This document shows, one piece after another, positions 8,927 through 17,649 of a DNA stretch of 64,000 nucleotides. The stretch is from Bacteroidota bacterium (lineage in GTDB: Bacteria; Bacteroidota; Bacteroidia; AKYH767-A; 2013-40CM-41-45). A model generated the notes under the pieces. The model made no database searches, was not told the DNA's origin, and worked only from the letters and a program-made list of their open reading frames with translations. Each line of letters starts with the position of its first letter. The first letter of the stretch is position 1. The translations under genes and the position numbers were made by a program. The stretch covers positions 124,001 through 188,000 of the forward strand of contig JADKKE010000006.1 in the NCBI GenBank assembly GCA_016720655.1. Reading direction: 5' to 3'.

Positions 8927-9697
8927 ATGAATTTTAATTTGGACCAGGTGCCGCAAAGGACCTCTAAGCCTCGTGAACATGGATTAACCATGGTTATGGA
9001 CAAAGGACTTGGAGTCCGACAAACTGAAGATTTTATTGAATCAGCTTCTGAATTTATTGATATCGTCAAATTGGGATTTGGGAGCTCGATGATAACTCCG
9101 AATCTTCAAAAAAAGATTGATGTTTATCGAGCCGCAGGAATTCCGGTTTATCTGGGTGGAACACTCCTCGAAGCTTTCATCATTCGAAAAAAATTCGACG
9201 ATTACCTGCGTCTGATTGAAAAATTACATCTCACGCACGCGGAAGTAAGCGATGGTAGTATTTCACTTCCTCATTCGCAAAAGCTCGATTACATTCGCAA
9301 GCTTGCAAAGCATGTTACAGTAATTACCGAAGTTGGTTCGAAGGAAGAAGGAATCATTATTCATCCGAACAAGTGGATTGAAATGATAGAAAGCGAAGTC
9401 CAGGCAGGGGCTTGGAAAGTAATCGCTGAAGCGAGAGAAAGTGGAACTGTAGGTATTTACAGACCAAGCGGAAAAGCGCACGTTGTGCTCATCAACAAAA
9501 TTATTTCGAAAGTTTCTCCGGAGAGAATGATCTGGGAAGCTCCAACAAAAGGCGGACAGACCTATTTCATCAAACTACTTGGCGCCAATGTAAATCTCGG
9601 GAATATTGCACCGAACGAGATCATCGCTGTGGAAGCTTTACGTATCGGATTGCGAAGCGATACCTTCTTCCAGTTCCTGGATCCTAAATCAATTTGA
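8927..9697 (+). CDS. comA: Phosphosulfolactate synthase (ComA family)
   Basis: ComA adds sulfite to phosphoenolpyruvate to give (2R)-phospho-3-sulfolactate, the first step of one coenzyme M route. The 256-residue TIM-barrel shows family blocks PREHGLTMVMDKGLG, FIDIVKLGFGSS, GIPVYLGGTLLEAF, HAEVSDGSISLP, VITEVGSKEEG and IWEAPTKGGQ. Methanogenesis is not expected here. In Bacteroidota this gene may feed sulfonate metabolites, but no comB/comC partners are nearby. Downstream is an LEA-type lipoprotein on the same strand. Family assignment is strong; the pathway is open. Confidence 0.9.
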   Translation: MNFNLDQVPQRTSKPREHGLTMVMDKGLGVRQTEDFIESASEFIDIVKLGFGSSMITPNLQKKIDVYRAAGIPVYLGGTLLEAFIIRKKFDDYLRLIEKLHLTHAEVSDGSISLPHSQKLDYIRKLAKHVTVITEVGSKEEGIIIHPNKWIEMIESEVQAGAWKVIAEARESGTVGIYRPSGKAHVVLINKIISKVSPERMIWEAPTKGGQTYFIKLLGANVNLGNIAPNEIIAVEALRIGLRSDTFFQFLDPKSI

Positions 9698-9725
9698 TAA
9701 TCGCGTTTTTCGAACGTCTTTCACG

Positions 9726-10223
9726 ATGAAGTTTTCTTCTTTTGTTCTTTCCCTTCAAACGGTATTCGTTTGTAGCATGGTAATTTCCTTATCGGCATGC
9801 TTCTCCACGCTTCCTGTTGAATTCCGGAAGATTGATGCTTTGAATATAAATACGCAGGAAAACATACCTCAAATCAGTTTTGATATGGTCATGAACAATC
9901 CCAATAACTGGGGTTTCAAGATTGTAAATATCGAGACAGAACTCTTATTGGATCAACATGCTGTGGGAAGTATTGTGCTCCCAAGAAATTTCAAAGTGAA
10001 ACGAAAAGCGGAATCACGCATGCCTGTGAAAATTTCGACTTCAACACAGGAATTGCTCACGATCCTGCCATCCGGAATTGGTTTGTTGTTGGGAAGCCAA
10101 AGCATGGATGCAATCGTACATGGTAAAATTACTTTTGGGAAATTTTTATTCAGGAAAAAGTATCCCTTTGAAATCAAACAGAAAGTGGATAGCAAAATGA
10201 TGAAAGGCGCTTTGGGTTTTTAA
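9726..10223 (+). CDS. LEA type 2 family lipoprotein
   Basis: The start MKFSSFVLSLQTVFVCSMV is a lipoprotein signal with lipobox LSAC (residues 22-25), so the mature protein is anchored by its cysteine. The rest is a single beta-sandwich of about 140 residues with the LEA-14/WHy pattern: VMNNPNNWGFKIVNIETELLLD, then VGSIVLPRNFKVKRKAES, then VHGKITFGKFLFRKKYPF. This domain is found in periplasmic and desiccation-related proteins. I chose the ATG at 9726 because earlier in-frame starts overlap comA. Function unknown. Confidence 0.8.
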   Translation: MKFSSFVLSLQTVFVCSMVISLSACFSTLPVEFRKIDALNINTQENIPQISFDMVMNNPNNWGFKIVNIETELLLDQHAVGSIVLPRNFKVKRKAESRMPVKISTSTQELLTILPSGIGLLLGSQSMDAIVHGKITFGKFLFRKKYPFEIKQKVDSKMMKGALGF

Positions 10224-10319
10224 TCTCTGCATTCAATTACCTGAAACATTGTATGTCATGTAAATTTTGTCCAAATTAATTCAGACAAATTAATTAGTTT
10301 CTGATAAACACTTCTCACA

Positions 10320-10877
10320 ATGGAATTATTTTCTGCCTGGCTTTCTCGTTTGGAGCAAATTAAAAATACAGCTCAGGTAGAATTGTCTGCATTAAATTCA
10401 AGTCAACTAAATTGGAAGTCGGCTGATAAAAAATGGAGTATTGCACAATGTCTGGATCATTTGATTGTTTCAAATGAAAAATATTTTGCTTTACTGGATA
10501 AATTGGCAACGGGAACTTATTCCATGACATTTTGGGAAAAATACAATCCTCTTTCAGGATATACAGGAAGAAAGATGGCTGAGAGTCTGGGACCAAAAGG
10601 GATCAAACCATTTGTTTCACCGAAAATTTTTGAACCCGGACGGAGCACAATCCGGACTACAATCGTCAACGATTTTATTCAACACCAGGAAAAATTCATC
10701 TCGAAAATTTTACTTCTAAGAGATCTCAATACTGATTTGCTTGTCGTCACTTCTCCGGTTGCTCCCTTGATCAGTTATAAATTAAAAGATTGCATTGAAA
10801 TATTGGTAGGTCATGAAGAAAGACATCTTCTGCAGGCAAAACGCGTAATGCAATTGGCCGAATTTCCGGGAATCTGA
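10320..10877 (+). CDS. DinB family protein
   Basis: A 185-residue four-helix-bundle protein of the DinB/YfiT superfamily. Metal-ligand candidates sit in the expected places: SIAQCLDHLIVSNEKYF (His near residue 43) and GHEERHLLQAKRV near the C-terminus. Many members are metal-dependent thiol transferases, including bacillithiol S-transferases; the substrate here is unknown. Monocistronic, with a terminator-like hairpin at 10971. Confidence 0.87.
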   Translation: MELFSAWLSRLEQIKNTAQVELSALNSSQLNWKSADKKWSIAQCLDHLIVSNEKYFALLDKLATGTYSMTFWEKYNPLSGYTGRKMAESLGPKGIKPFVSPKIFEPGRSTIRTTIVNDFIQHQEKFISKILLLRDLNTDLLVVTSPVAPLISYKLKDCIEILVGHEERHLLQAKRVMQLAEFPGI

Positions 10878-10890
10878 TTTCTCGTTGATC

Positions 10891-10920
10891 AAAAAAAATC
10901 CCCCCGTTTTAGCGGGAGGA
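10891..10920 (-). terminator. Terminator of the T9SS gene on the minus strand
   Basis: On the minus strand a GC-rich stem (TCCTCCCG / CGGGGGGA, loop CTAAAA) is followed by eight T residues. It lies about 100 bases past the stop of the gene at 11017. Confidence 0.6.
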
Positions 10921-10970
10921 CCTTCTGTTTAACCAATCAAAGCTACTCTAGCAAGAATGTGCTTTTTGGC

Positions 10971-10997
10971 ATCCTGCGACCCAGCAGGATTTTTTTG
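10971..10997 (+). terminator. Rho-independent terminator after the DinB gene
   Basis: A perfect 7-bp stem ATCCTGC / GCAGGAT with a 6-base loop, followed by a run of T. It is 94 bases past the DinB stop codon. Confidence 0.7.
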
Positions 10998-11016
10998 TGG
11001 ATTATTCTCAAGATAT

Positions 11017-12057
11017 TTATTCCACGATTACTTTTTTCGAAACACTTTTATCTCCCTGACTTATTTTCAAAATATAAGTCCCTCTTCCATGTTCTGAGAT
11101 GTCCAGTTGATGGAAGTATTCACCGCTGAAATCCTTTCGTTTTTCATTATAAATTTCCTTTCCATTCGGATCGAAAATTCTGATTTCTGTGTCTGCTTTT
11201 GTACTGAGATTAAAAACCAAATCAAATTTTCCATTACTCGGATTTGGATAATACCGAAGGTGCAGCATTTCATCTTTTCCAAAACCATCAAGATTCCTAT
11301 CATTTCCACTATTTTTCTGTGCGGAATCTGAGCGCTTGAAAACAAAAGCCTTTTGTCCGTTCTTACCAATGATCTCCTTTTCAAATACAGGAGCGTCCTC
11401 CCCTTCATCGCCGATGAAAATCAAATGATCGGCATCGTCAATGCTGTCAAGTCCTTCAAATTGCTCAAGTATAGAAAAGGAATGAACCGGTCCGGAACGG
11501 CAGGGATCAGGTTGATGCGGCCAATTGGGAATATCCGGCATTTCTGGAATTTCAGGCATTTCAAAAGAGAAATTGAAACTGTTTGTATCTGAACTATTGA
11601 TTTCTATATGAATATCATGAAGTGCTTGTTTTGCCGCTTCAATTGATTCTTTTGCATCAGCCATGGCTTGTTCCACGGCTTTCTCAATTTCGTCCTGTTC
11701 TTTCTCTGACAAATGCTTGTCGTCATAGTTCATCACAATGTGATGTCTGCGATTTTGATTATGCTTTGAATTTGGTGACCCGGGTGGTTTAGGTGTGTTC
11801 GTAGAAAAATGATTCTCGATTTCGAGTTGTTCTAACAATTTTTCAATTTCCGCTTCATCGTTGACATCCAAGGTGGTATCAATTTTTATCGTTTTTCCAT
11901 TTTCCTTCTTAGTAATTTTTATGGAAATTGTATTCTTGTTTTTTTGTGCATTGCCGGTATTGGTGTCCTGAGCAATTGCAAAGGAAACTCCAAGGAGTAA
12001 AATTGCTGAGACTAATGCAATCCAGGCAAGGAATTCTTTGGGGTGTCTTGTCATCAT
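11017..12057 (-). CDS. Secreted protein with C-terminal T9SS type A sorting domain
   Basis: 346 residues. A signal peptide (LAWIALVSAILLLGVSFAIAQ) is followed by a charged linker, a helical segment rich in Ala, Glu and Lys (EIEKAVEQAMADAKESIEAAKQAL), and a Pro/Met/acidic stretch (EMPEIPEMPDIPNWP). The C-terminus is a type A sorting domain: RYYPNPSNGKFDLVFNLS, then EIRIFDPNGKEIYN, then GTYILKISQGDKSVSKKVIVE. It should be exported by Sec, then T9SS. It is divergent from the histidine kinase gene, whose extracytoplasmic region has a similar Pro/Met motif. No enzymatic domain is recognised. Confidence 0.86.
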   Translation of the reverse strand: MMTRHPKEFLAWIALVSAILLLGVSFAIAQDTNTGNAQKNKNTISIKITKKENGKTIKIDTTLDVNDEAEIEKLLEQLEIENHFSTNTPKPPGSPNSKHNQNRRHHIVMNYDDKHLSEKEQDEIEKAVEQAMADAKESIEAAKQALHDIHIEINSSDTNSFNFSFEMPEIPEMPDIPNWPHQPDPCRSGPVHSFSILEQFEGLDSIDDADHLIFIGDEGEDAPVFEKEIIGKNGQKAFVFKRSDSAQKNSGNDRNLDGFGKDEMLHLRYYPNPSNGKFDLVFNLSTKADTEIRIFDPNGKEIYNEKRKDFSGEYFHQLDISEHGRGTYILKISQGDKSVSKKVIVE

Positions 12058-12176
12058 GGTGTCAGAAATTTTAAATGTATACCAAAAGTAAAGTCAGAGT
12101 TGTATCCCGGCAGTTAAAGCGGGGTTAATACGTGTTAATATTTGGTTAAAATCGACAGTCAAGTGTTAAGGCTCTG

Positions 12177-12184
12177 TATTTTTG
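12177..12184 (+). promoter_or_regulatory. -7 element of the histidine kinase gene, placed for a leaderless message
   Basis: TATTTTTG ends only 6 bases before the ATG at 12191, so transcription would begin at or just before the start codon. Confidence 0.45.
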
Positions 12185-12190
12185 CAAGAG

Positions 12191-13843
12191 ATGAATAAAC
12201 ACAGAATCCGATGGATTATCGCCCTGATGAGTATAGCCCTTCTTGGTATCATTACCCTGCAGGTTTATTGGATCATGCATGATATTCAGTTGAAGGAGCA
12301 ACAATTCGAACAAACAGTTACTCAGGCTATGAGTTCTATTGTTGACCGGATAGAAACGAATGAGGCGATGAACATCCTGCATGACAGGATCTTTGACATT
12401 GATCCTGCAAAAATCAGCAGGATGATGATGAATGATACCCTCTCTGAAGTAGATGAAACAAGTTCCCTACCCATCACGATTACGGATACGAGCATAGAAA
12501 TTCCGGATATGCCGATGAGTCCCCCACCTCCGATTTGGGAGGACCTTGACAATGCGGATATCAATATAGAATTTCATCGGCCGGGAAGTAACCAGACGTT
12601 TCTTCGCTTGCAACGCCGAAATTTTGTTCATAAAGATTCCGTTTCACAACACACTTTTCGCTCTTCTCAAATCATGCGGTTTTACGGTGATTCTGCAGAA
12701 GTAATCATTCGTCAAAATGAAGAGAAAATCAAGGCCCGGCTTGAGAAATTGAATGAAGTCATGCACAAAATGGCGGTGGAATTCGCCGGACAAGACGATG
12801 ATATCCGCAATCGAATCAATCCAAAGAACCTTGATACTTTGGTCAGTTATGAACTCAAAAACAGAGGACTGGAAATTGATTATAATTTCGGAGTGCTCAA
12901 CGGAGAAAGCAATTCTTTTGCCATTACTAAAAACTCAGAAGGTGCTGAAGATTTGGTCAATTCGAAATTTAGAACACTCCTTTTTCCGAATGATATTGTA
13001 GCTAAACCAGATTTCCTTGTACTTAACTTCCCAAATACGATCAAATATCTGCTTGCTTCCATGTGGCTCATGTTGATAAGCTCCACTTTGTTTACATTAA
13101 TTATCCTCTTTGGCTTTGCCTATACAATTCAGGTTATATTCAGGCAGAAAAAGCTTTCGGATATTAAGACCGATTTCATAAATAATATGACTCATGAATT
13201 TAAAACTCCAATTGCAACTATATCTTTGGCAGTAGATTCTATCAAGGATCCACGGGTTATCAGTAATCCTGAAAAAATGAATTACTTCACACGAATTATT
13301 CGGGAAGAAAATAAACGAATGAATGTACAGGTCGAACATGTATTGCAGATGGCGCAACTGGAAAAAGGAGAACTCAATATTCGCCACCAGGATGTAAATG
13401 TTCATGATGTGATCATGAAAGCCGTTGACCTTATTAGTTTGCAAGTTGAAAGTAAAGAAGGTCATATCGATTTTCAGTTAAATGCTGAAATCCCATTGGT
13501 ACACGGGGATCCTATTCATCTTTCGAATGTGATCTTCAATCTACTGGACAATGCGAACAAATATTCTCCTGAAAAGCCCGTTATCCAGGTGAATACTGAA
13601 AATCTCAATGATGGCCTGCTTATAAAGGTGAAAGATTTGGGAATGGGTATGACGAAAGAAACTCAAAAACGAATTTTCGAAAAATTTTACCGGGTACCCA
13701 CCGGGAATATTCACGACATTAAAGGCTTTGGACTAGGATTAAGTTATGTCAAAGCAATTGTAGAAAAACACAATGGATGGATCGTCGTAGAAAGCGAGCC
13801 CGGCAAAGGAAGTACGTTTGAAATCTTCCTTCCCTTCAAATAA
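12191..13843 (+). CDS. Membrane sensor histidine kinase
   Basis: About 550 residues. TM1 is near residues 7-27 (IRWIIALMSIALLGIITLQVYW). An extracytoplasmic sensor region of about 255 residues with a proline-rich loop (EIPDMPMSPPPPIWEDLD) follows, then TM2 near 284-314. The HisKA motif NNMTHEFKTPIATISLAVDS has the phospho-acceptor near His335, and HATPase_c shows N, G1 and G2 boxes (NLLDNANKYSPE, DLGMGM, GFGLGLSYVKAIVEKH). The start is the ATG at 12191, preferred over a TTG three codons earlier. It is followed 18 bases later by its response regulator. The ligand is unknown. Confidence 0.93.
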   Translation: MNKHRIRWIIALMSIALLGIITLQVYWIMHDIQLKEQQFEQTVTQAMSSIVDRIETNEAMNILHDRIFDIDPAKISRMMMNDTLSEVDETSSLPITITDTSIEIPDMPMSPPPPIWEDLDNADINIEFHRPGSNQTFLRLQRRNFVHKDSVSQHTFRSSQIMRFYGDSAEVIIRQNEEKIKARLEKLNEVMHKMAVEFAGQDDDIRNRINPKNLDTLVSYELKNRGLEIDYNFGVLNGESNSFAITKNSEGAEDLVNSKFRTLLFPNDIVAKPDFLVLNFPNTIKYLLASMWLMLISSTLFTLIILFGFAYTIQVIFRQKKLSDIKTDFINNMTHEFKTPIATISLAVDSIKDPRVISNPEKMNYFTRIIREENKRMNVQVEHVLQMAQLEKGELNIRHQDVNVHDVIMKAVDLISLQVESKEGHIDFQLNAEIPLVHGDPIHLSNVIFNLLDNANKYSPEKPVIQVNTENLNDGLLIKVKDLGMGMTKETQKRIFEKFYRVPTGNIHDIKGFGLGLSYVKAIVEKHNGWIVVESEPGKGSTFEIFLPFK

Positions 13844-13861
13844 CCCCCAACCTTCTGATAT

Positions 13862-14563
13862 ATGAACACTAAAACCAAAATTCTACTCGTCGAAGATGAC
13901 CCAAACTTCGGATCAGTATTAAAAAATTACCTTGAATTAAACGAATACGATGTCAAATTGTGTACGGATGGATTTGCCGGCTACGATCAGTTCGTATCCG
14001 GAAAATATGATATCTGCATTTTTGATGTTATGATGCCACGAAAAGACGGATTTACATTGGCGAAAGAAATTCGGGAGAAAGATGAGCACGTTCCAATTAT
14101 TTTTCTCACGGCTAAAACAATGAAGGAAGACATGCTCAACGGTTTCCGGGTCGGTGCTGATGATTATGTTACGAAGCCTTTTGATTCGGAAGTACTGCTG
14201 TATAAACTAAAAGCAATTCTGAAAAGAAGCGCTGAGAAAGGTCACGATCCTTCACAGAAAGAATTTACACTAGGCAAATACCATTTCAATTACGATCACC
14301 GCAGCATCAGCATCAATGGCGAAGCTCAGAAACTCAGTCCGAAGGAAGCGGATTTGCTCCGGATGTTGTGCATTTATAAAAATGAATTGCTCCCCCGTCA
14401 AAAAGCTTTAAAGGAAATCTGGGGCGATGACAATTATTTCAATGCACGAAGCATGGATGTGTTTATCACCAAACTTAGAAAATATCTCAAAGACGATCCA
14501 TCTCTCGATATTATTAATATCCATGGAAAAGGTTTTCGTTTAATTGATAATGCGGCGAATTAA
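13862..14563 (+). CDS. OmpR-family response regulator
   Basis: 233 residues. The receiver domain has acidic pair Asp12-Asp13, phospho-acceptor Asp55 in FDVMMPRKDG, FLTAKT, and Lys in DDYVTKPFD. The C-terminal winged helix is of the OmpR/PhoB type (EAQKLSPKEADLLRMLCIYKNELLPR, RSMDVFITKLRKYLKDD, IINIHGKGFRLI). It pairs with the upstream kinase and is closed by a strong hairpin terminator at 14586. Targets are not visible, but the neighbouring T9SS gene at 11017 is a natural candidate. Confidence 0.95.
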   Translation: MNTKTKILLVEDDPNFGSVLKNYLELNEYDVKLCTDGFAGYDQFVSGKYDICIFDVMMPRKDGFTLAKEIREKDEHVPIIFLTAKTMKEDMLNGFRVGADDYVTKPFDSEVLLYKLKAILKRSAEKGHDPSQKEFTLGKYHFNYDHRSISINGEAQKLSPKEADLLRMLCIYKNELLPRQKALKEIWGDDNYFNARSMDVFITKLRKYLKDDPSLDIINIHGKGFRLIDNAAN

Positions 14564-14585
14564 ACTGTCGTTTTATTTCAAATAA

Positions 14586-14626
14586 AAATGCGCAAAAGGT
14601 GTTGAAACCTTTTGCGCATTTGTTTT
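14586..14626. terminator. Bidirectional rho-independent terminator
   Basis: A perfect 15-bp inverted repeat, arms 14586-14600 (AAATGCGCAAAAGGT) and 14607-14621, with a 6-base loop. T-rich sequence follows on the plus strand and the matching A run lies on the left, between convergent genes. Confidence 0.85.
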
Positions 14627-14659
14627 TACATTCTGAATACCTGTATTCCCTGAATTATT

Positions 14660-16909
14660 TTAATTCACCATCAGTTTTTTCGAGATTCTTTTTCCATCGG
14701 TAATAAGACTGATAAAATACACTCCGCTTTGAATGCCATCAATGTTTAATTCAAGCAGATGATTTGATATGATTAAATTTTCTTCTTCCAAAACAATACG
14801 TCCGCTTATATCCACAAGTTCAACTTTGGTGATTCCACTTTCAAAAGACGTATTGATCCGGATGTTTTGAGACGCCGGATTTGGATAAACAAAAAATGTT
14901 CCCTTTTCCTCTTTCTCATTGATTCCTGTTGTATAATCCAGTGTAATGTTTTTAGTGTAAGCAGCACCAAAGTCGCGTACAGTATACAATACATTTCCAT
15001 CAATCTGATTAATACTAAAAAATCCTTGTCCGCCACCGTAGCAGCAGAGTCCATCACCATAACTATCGTAAACACTTACTGAATAACAACCGTTTGGTAA
15101 ATAAATTGTGTCATTGTACAACCCATATGCCGTTGTAAAACCCGAGCGTGAAAACAATACTGTTCCACTCACATCTTTAATATCCCAGGAAGCTTCGTTT
15201 GGAGAGCCGTCATTTTTTAATTGAATCCAAATGCCATTCAAATTTAAAATATTGGTTGCTGAAAAATCACAAAGGAGAGTATCGTCGTGGACAAATTCAT
15301 CAGTCGACGAATTCGGATTATCCGTATACACCGTGAAGCTGTGATTTCCTGCACCGAAATTGATCAATGGTAAAATTACACTGGCCGTATCCAGAAAATT
15401 GAGTGATCCCGTCCAGATATAGGAAAAGGATGTACTTCCATCAATTCCATAGTGAAACGTAAGACTGGTTAGCGGAGCAGTTCCATAATTTTTTATAAGA
15501 ACTTCCGGGCTGGTACCATCACAAACAGGATTCATTCTGTTGTATTCGAAAGCGCCATTCGGTTTCCTGACTTCAAGTATAGCGGCATTGTTGATATAAT
15601 TCAGTTCATCATAAAAAATTGCCTGTGACTGAATGTAGTATTCAGGCGGATACCAGCCGGATGGGCCTCCGGTAACAGTGTAGGGAACCATGTTGTAATC
15701 TACAGTGAGAGAGTCTCCCGGTGTAGCAGCACTGCTCACATTGTAATCGTGTGGCGTGACATACGATCCCGGACACCAATTCGCACGCTGATAAAACCAG
15801 GTGCTTGAATATCCTGGTGCTCCCTGAGGATACAATGGATTGATACCGCAATCGGATCTCCAGAGATGTTGTGGTAAAGTATCTGAACCTGCAATAAACT
15901 GATGTGTGACATCATAGAACTCAGCAACATTCTGATTTGGATAGCCTCCAAAGCCATGTCCTGTTGTAATCAAGCGAACTTTGGAATAGACAGCCTGTGA
16001 ATCCACACTCAGGGTAATGGGCTGCAAATGATTTTCAATCGGATTATTTATATTTCCATAGGGAAAAGTACCGTTCCACAAATTGGTTATCTGAAAAGGA
16101 TGAGCCGGTGCTGTTCCTTCGATAAAGTAAAAATCCGTTGTAACAAACCATCCATTGCTGTATCCACAGACATAAGTATACAATGAAACGCTATCCTGTA
16201 AAATAGGTTTGTAATCCGAAACATCAAACCAAAGTGAAACTGCCTGACCATAAGGGGTAATTGCACGGGCTATTTCAATGGGCTCCGTGACTTCAAAAGG
16301 AGCTGAATAAACAGTATCCGGTAAATAATAGACCATTGAATCCGGTGGTACAGCAGTGGAATCAGTAGCGACACCATTTACATCAAAAACATATTGGTTA
16401 TAGTAAAGTGGCCACACCACCATTGTATCTGTCGCTTGAAATGGATTTAGAGAATCGCTGTAAAACACAATTTGAAAACCGGGCATCGGAAAAGAATCAA
16501 TGCTCGCTGTTAATGTATCGTAAGCATAATGGTAAGCAGTATCCGTCATGAACCATATGGAATCCGGAGTGGAACCATTGATTGCAAAATTTGGTGCAAG
16601 TGTATAGGTTGAATCGTAGGTGCCTGTGGGTCTCAATACTTTTAACGTTGCAATCCTGTCATAAATATCACAACCGAAAGACGGACAAGTCAATTGGTAA
16701 CGGAGCATGACTTTATACGAACTGTATGTTTCCGGAGGGAAGGCAAACTTTCCAGTTCCGGAATTGCAGTTCTGGTGAAGGAAATTGCTGAAACCATGTA
16801 CAACTGTCGTATCTCCGGGTGCAGCGGAAATTTTGGAGAATGGAAGAATTCCAAAAACAATTAAAAAACAGAGAAAGAAGGTTTGTTTTGCGTATTTAAT
16901 TTGGTTCAT
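14660..16909 (-). CDS. Secreted peptide-N-glycosidase F-related protein with T9SS sorting domain
   Basis: About 749 residues, starting at MNQIKYAKQTFFLCFLIVFG, a signal peptide. The N-terminal half resembles PNGase F-like beta-sandwich domains, with a Cys-rich block LTCPSFGCDIYDRIATLKVL and later HGFGGYPNQNVAEFYDVTHQF. PNGase F releases N-glycans from glycoproteins. The middle holds a CARDB-like segment (NYGTAPLTSLTFHYG) and a domain with VSVYDSYGDGLCCYGG. The C-terminus is a type A sorting domain (FFVYPNPASQNIRIN ... GVYFISLITDGKRISKKLMVN). It is probably a secreted glycan-active or adhesive protein; catalysis is not proven from the motifs I can read. Confidence 0.78.
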   Translation of the reverse strand: MNQIKYAKQTFFLCFLIVFGILPFSKISAAPGDTTVVHGFSNFLHQNCNSGTGKFAFPPETYSSYKVMLRYQLTCPSFGCDIYDRIATLKVLRPTGTYDSTYTLAPNFAINGSTPDSIWFMTDTAYHYAYDTLTASIDSFPMPGFQIVFYSDSLNPFQATDTMVVWPLYYNQYVFDVNGVATDSTAVPPDSMVYYLPDTVYSAPFEVTEPIEIARAITPYGQAVSLWFDVSDYKPILQDSVSLYTYVCGYSNGWFVTTDFYFIEGTAPAHPFQITNLWNGTFPYGNINNPIENHLQPITLSVDSQAVYSKVRLITTGHGFGGYPNQNVAEFYDVTHQFIAGSDTLPQHLWRSDCGINPLYPQGAPGYSSTWFYQRANWCPGSYVTPHDYNVSSAATPGDSLTVDYNMVPYTVTGGPSGWYPPEYYIQSQAIFYDELNYINNAAILEVRKPNGAFEYNRMNPVCDGTSPEVLIKNYGTAPLTSLTFHYGIDGSTSFSYIWTGSLNFLDTASVILPLINFGAGNHSFTVYTDNPNSSTDEFVHDDTLLCDFSATNILNLNGIWIQLKNDGSPNEASWDIKDVSGTVLFSRSGFTTAYGLYNDTIYLPNGCYSVSVYDSYGDGLCCYGGGQGFFSINQIDGNVLYTVRDFGAAYTKNITLDYTTGINEKEEKGTFFVYPNPASQNIRINTSFESGITKVELVDISGRIVLEEENLIISNHLLELNIDGIQSGVYFISLITDGKRISKKLMVN

Positions 16910-16967
16910 GTTACTTAGCTTTGGTGCGCGGATCAAAAATATAATAAATTCACGATGATCAGATACT

Positions 16968-17642
16968 ATGTCATTCTATCTCGCAATAATTAGTTACATC
17001 TCTTCGGTTGTTATAGCCTTGGTTTTGATGATCTTGGGGAAAAACCTCGGGCGCAGCAGATTCTTTTTAATGGCCGGGATGCATTCCATTCTCTTATTTG
17101 GATTTATCGCTTCCCTTCTACTTCGTGCACCGGGAACGCCTGCCGGGACATTCAATTATTTTTTTCTGATCTACTTCTGTTCCGGAGTTGTATTGTGCGG
17201 ATGGGTATGGAGAATTTCTTTGCCTCTGTTATTCCGTATTTATTTTGGATTGTTCATTCTTGGTTTCCCGATGTTTCTGTTTTCGCCTTCTATGATGGTC
17301 AACTTTCTTCTCACAAGCAGGTATACTGATTCCTTTGGTCCTTCCTACCAAGTTCATGGGAACATTTGGCTTGAAACTCAAAGTACTATTGCTAATGAAG
17401 ATTCAATTCAGCATTACAAGCTTATTCGAAAAAGAGGATTTTATCGTGAAACACTGGCAAGAGATCTTAGCTTTAAAGGAAAAGTAGATAGCGTAAAAGT
17501 ACTGGACCTTCAACCTGGAATTTCTGTAAACATCCGTGCTTATTCGTCCAGGGTAACATTTGTAAGTACAGAAATTGACAGCCTGGATCTGGATATTCCA
17601 TTGGTCGCAAAAAAGAGAAACGGCATCGATTATCATTTATAA
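16968..17642 (+). CDS. Integral membrane protein of unknown function
   Basis: 224 residues. The first 120 contain four hydrophobic helices (LAIISYISSVVIALVLMILG, MHSILLFGFIASLLL, YFFLIYFCSGVVLCGWVW, IYFGLFILGFPMFLFSP). The last 100 form a soluble beta-rich tail ending LDLDIPLVAKKRNGIDYHL. I recognise no family. It is the first gene of a short plus-strand set with the beta-propeller gene (7 bases downstream) and the FAD oxidoreductase, and is divergent from the PNGase-like gene. Confidence 0.75.
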   Translation: MSFYLAIISYISSVVIALVLMILGKNLGRSRFFLMAGMHSILLFGFIASLLLRAPGTPAGTFNYFFLIYFCSGVVLCGWVWRISLPLLFRIYFGLFILGFPMFLFSPSMMVNFLLTSRYTDSFGPSYQVHGNIWLETQSTIANEDSIQHYKLIRKRGFYRETLARDLSFKGKVDSVKVLDLQPGISVNIRAYSSRVTFVSTEIDSLDLDIPLVAKKRNGIDYHL

Positions 17643-17649
17643 AAGCAAA

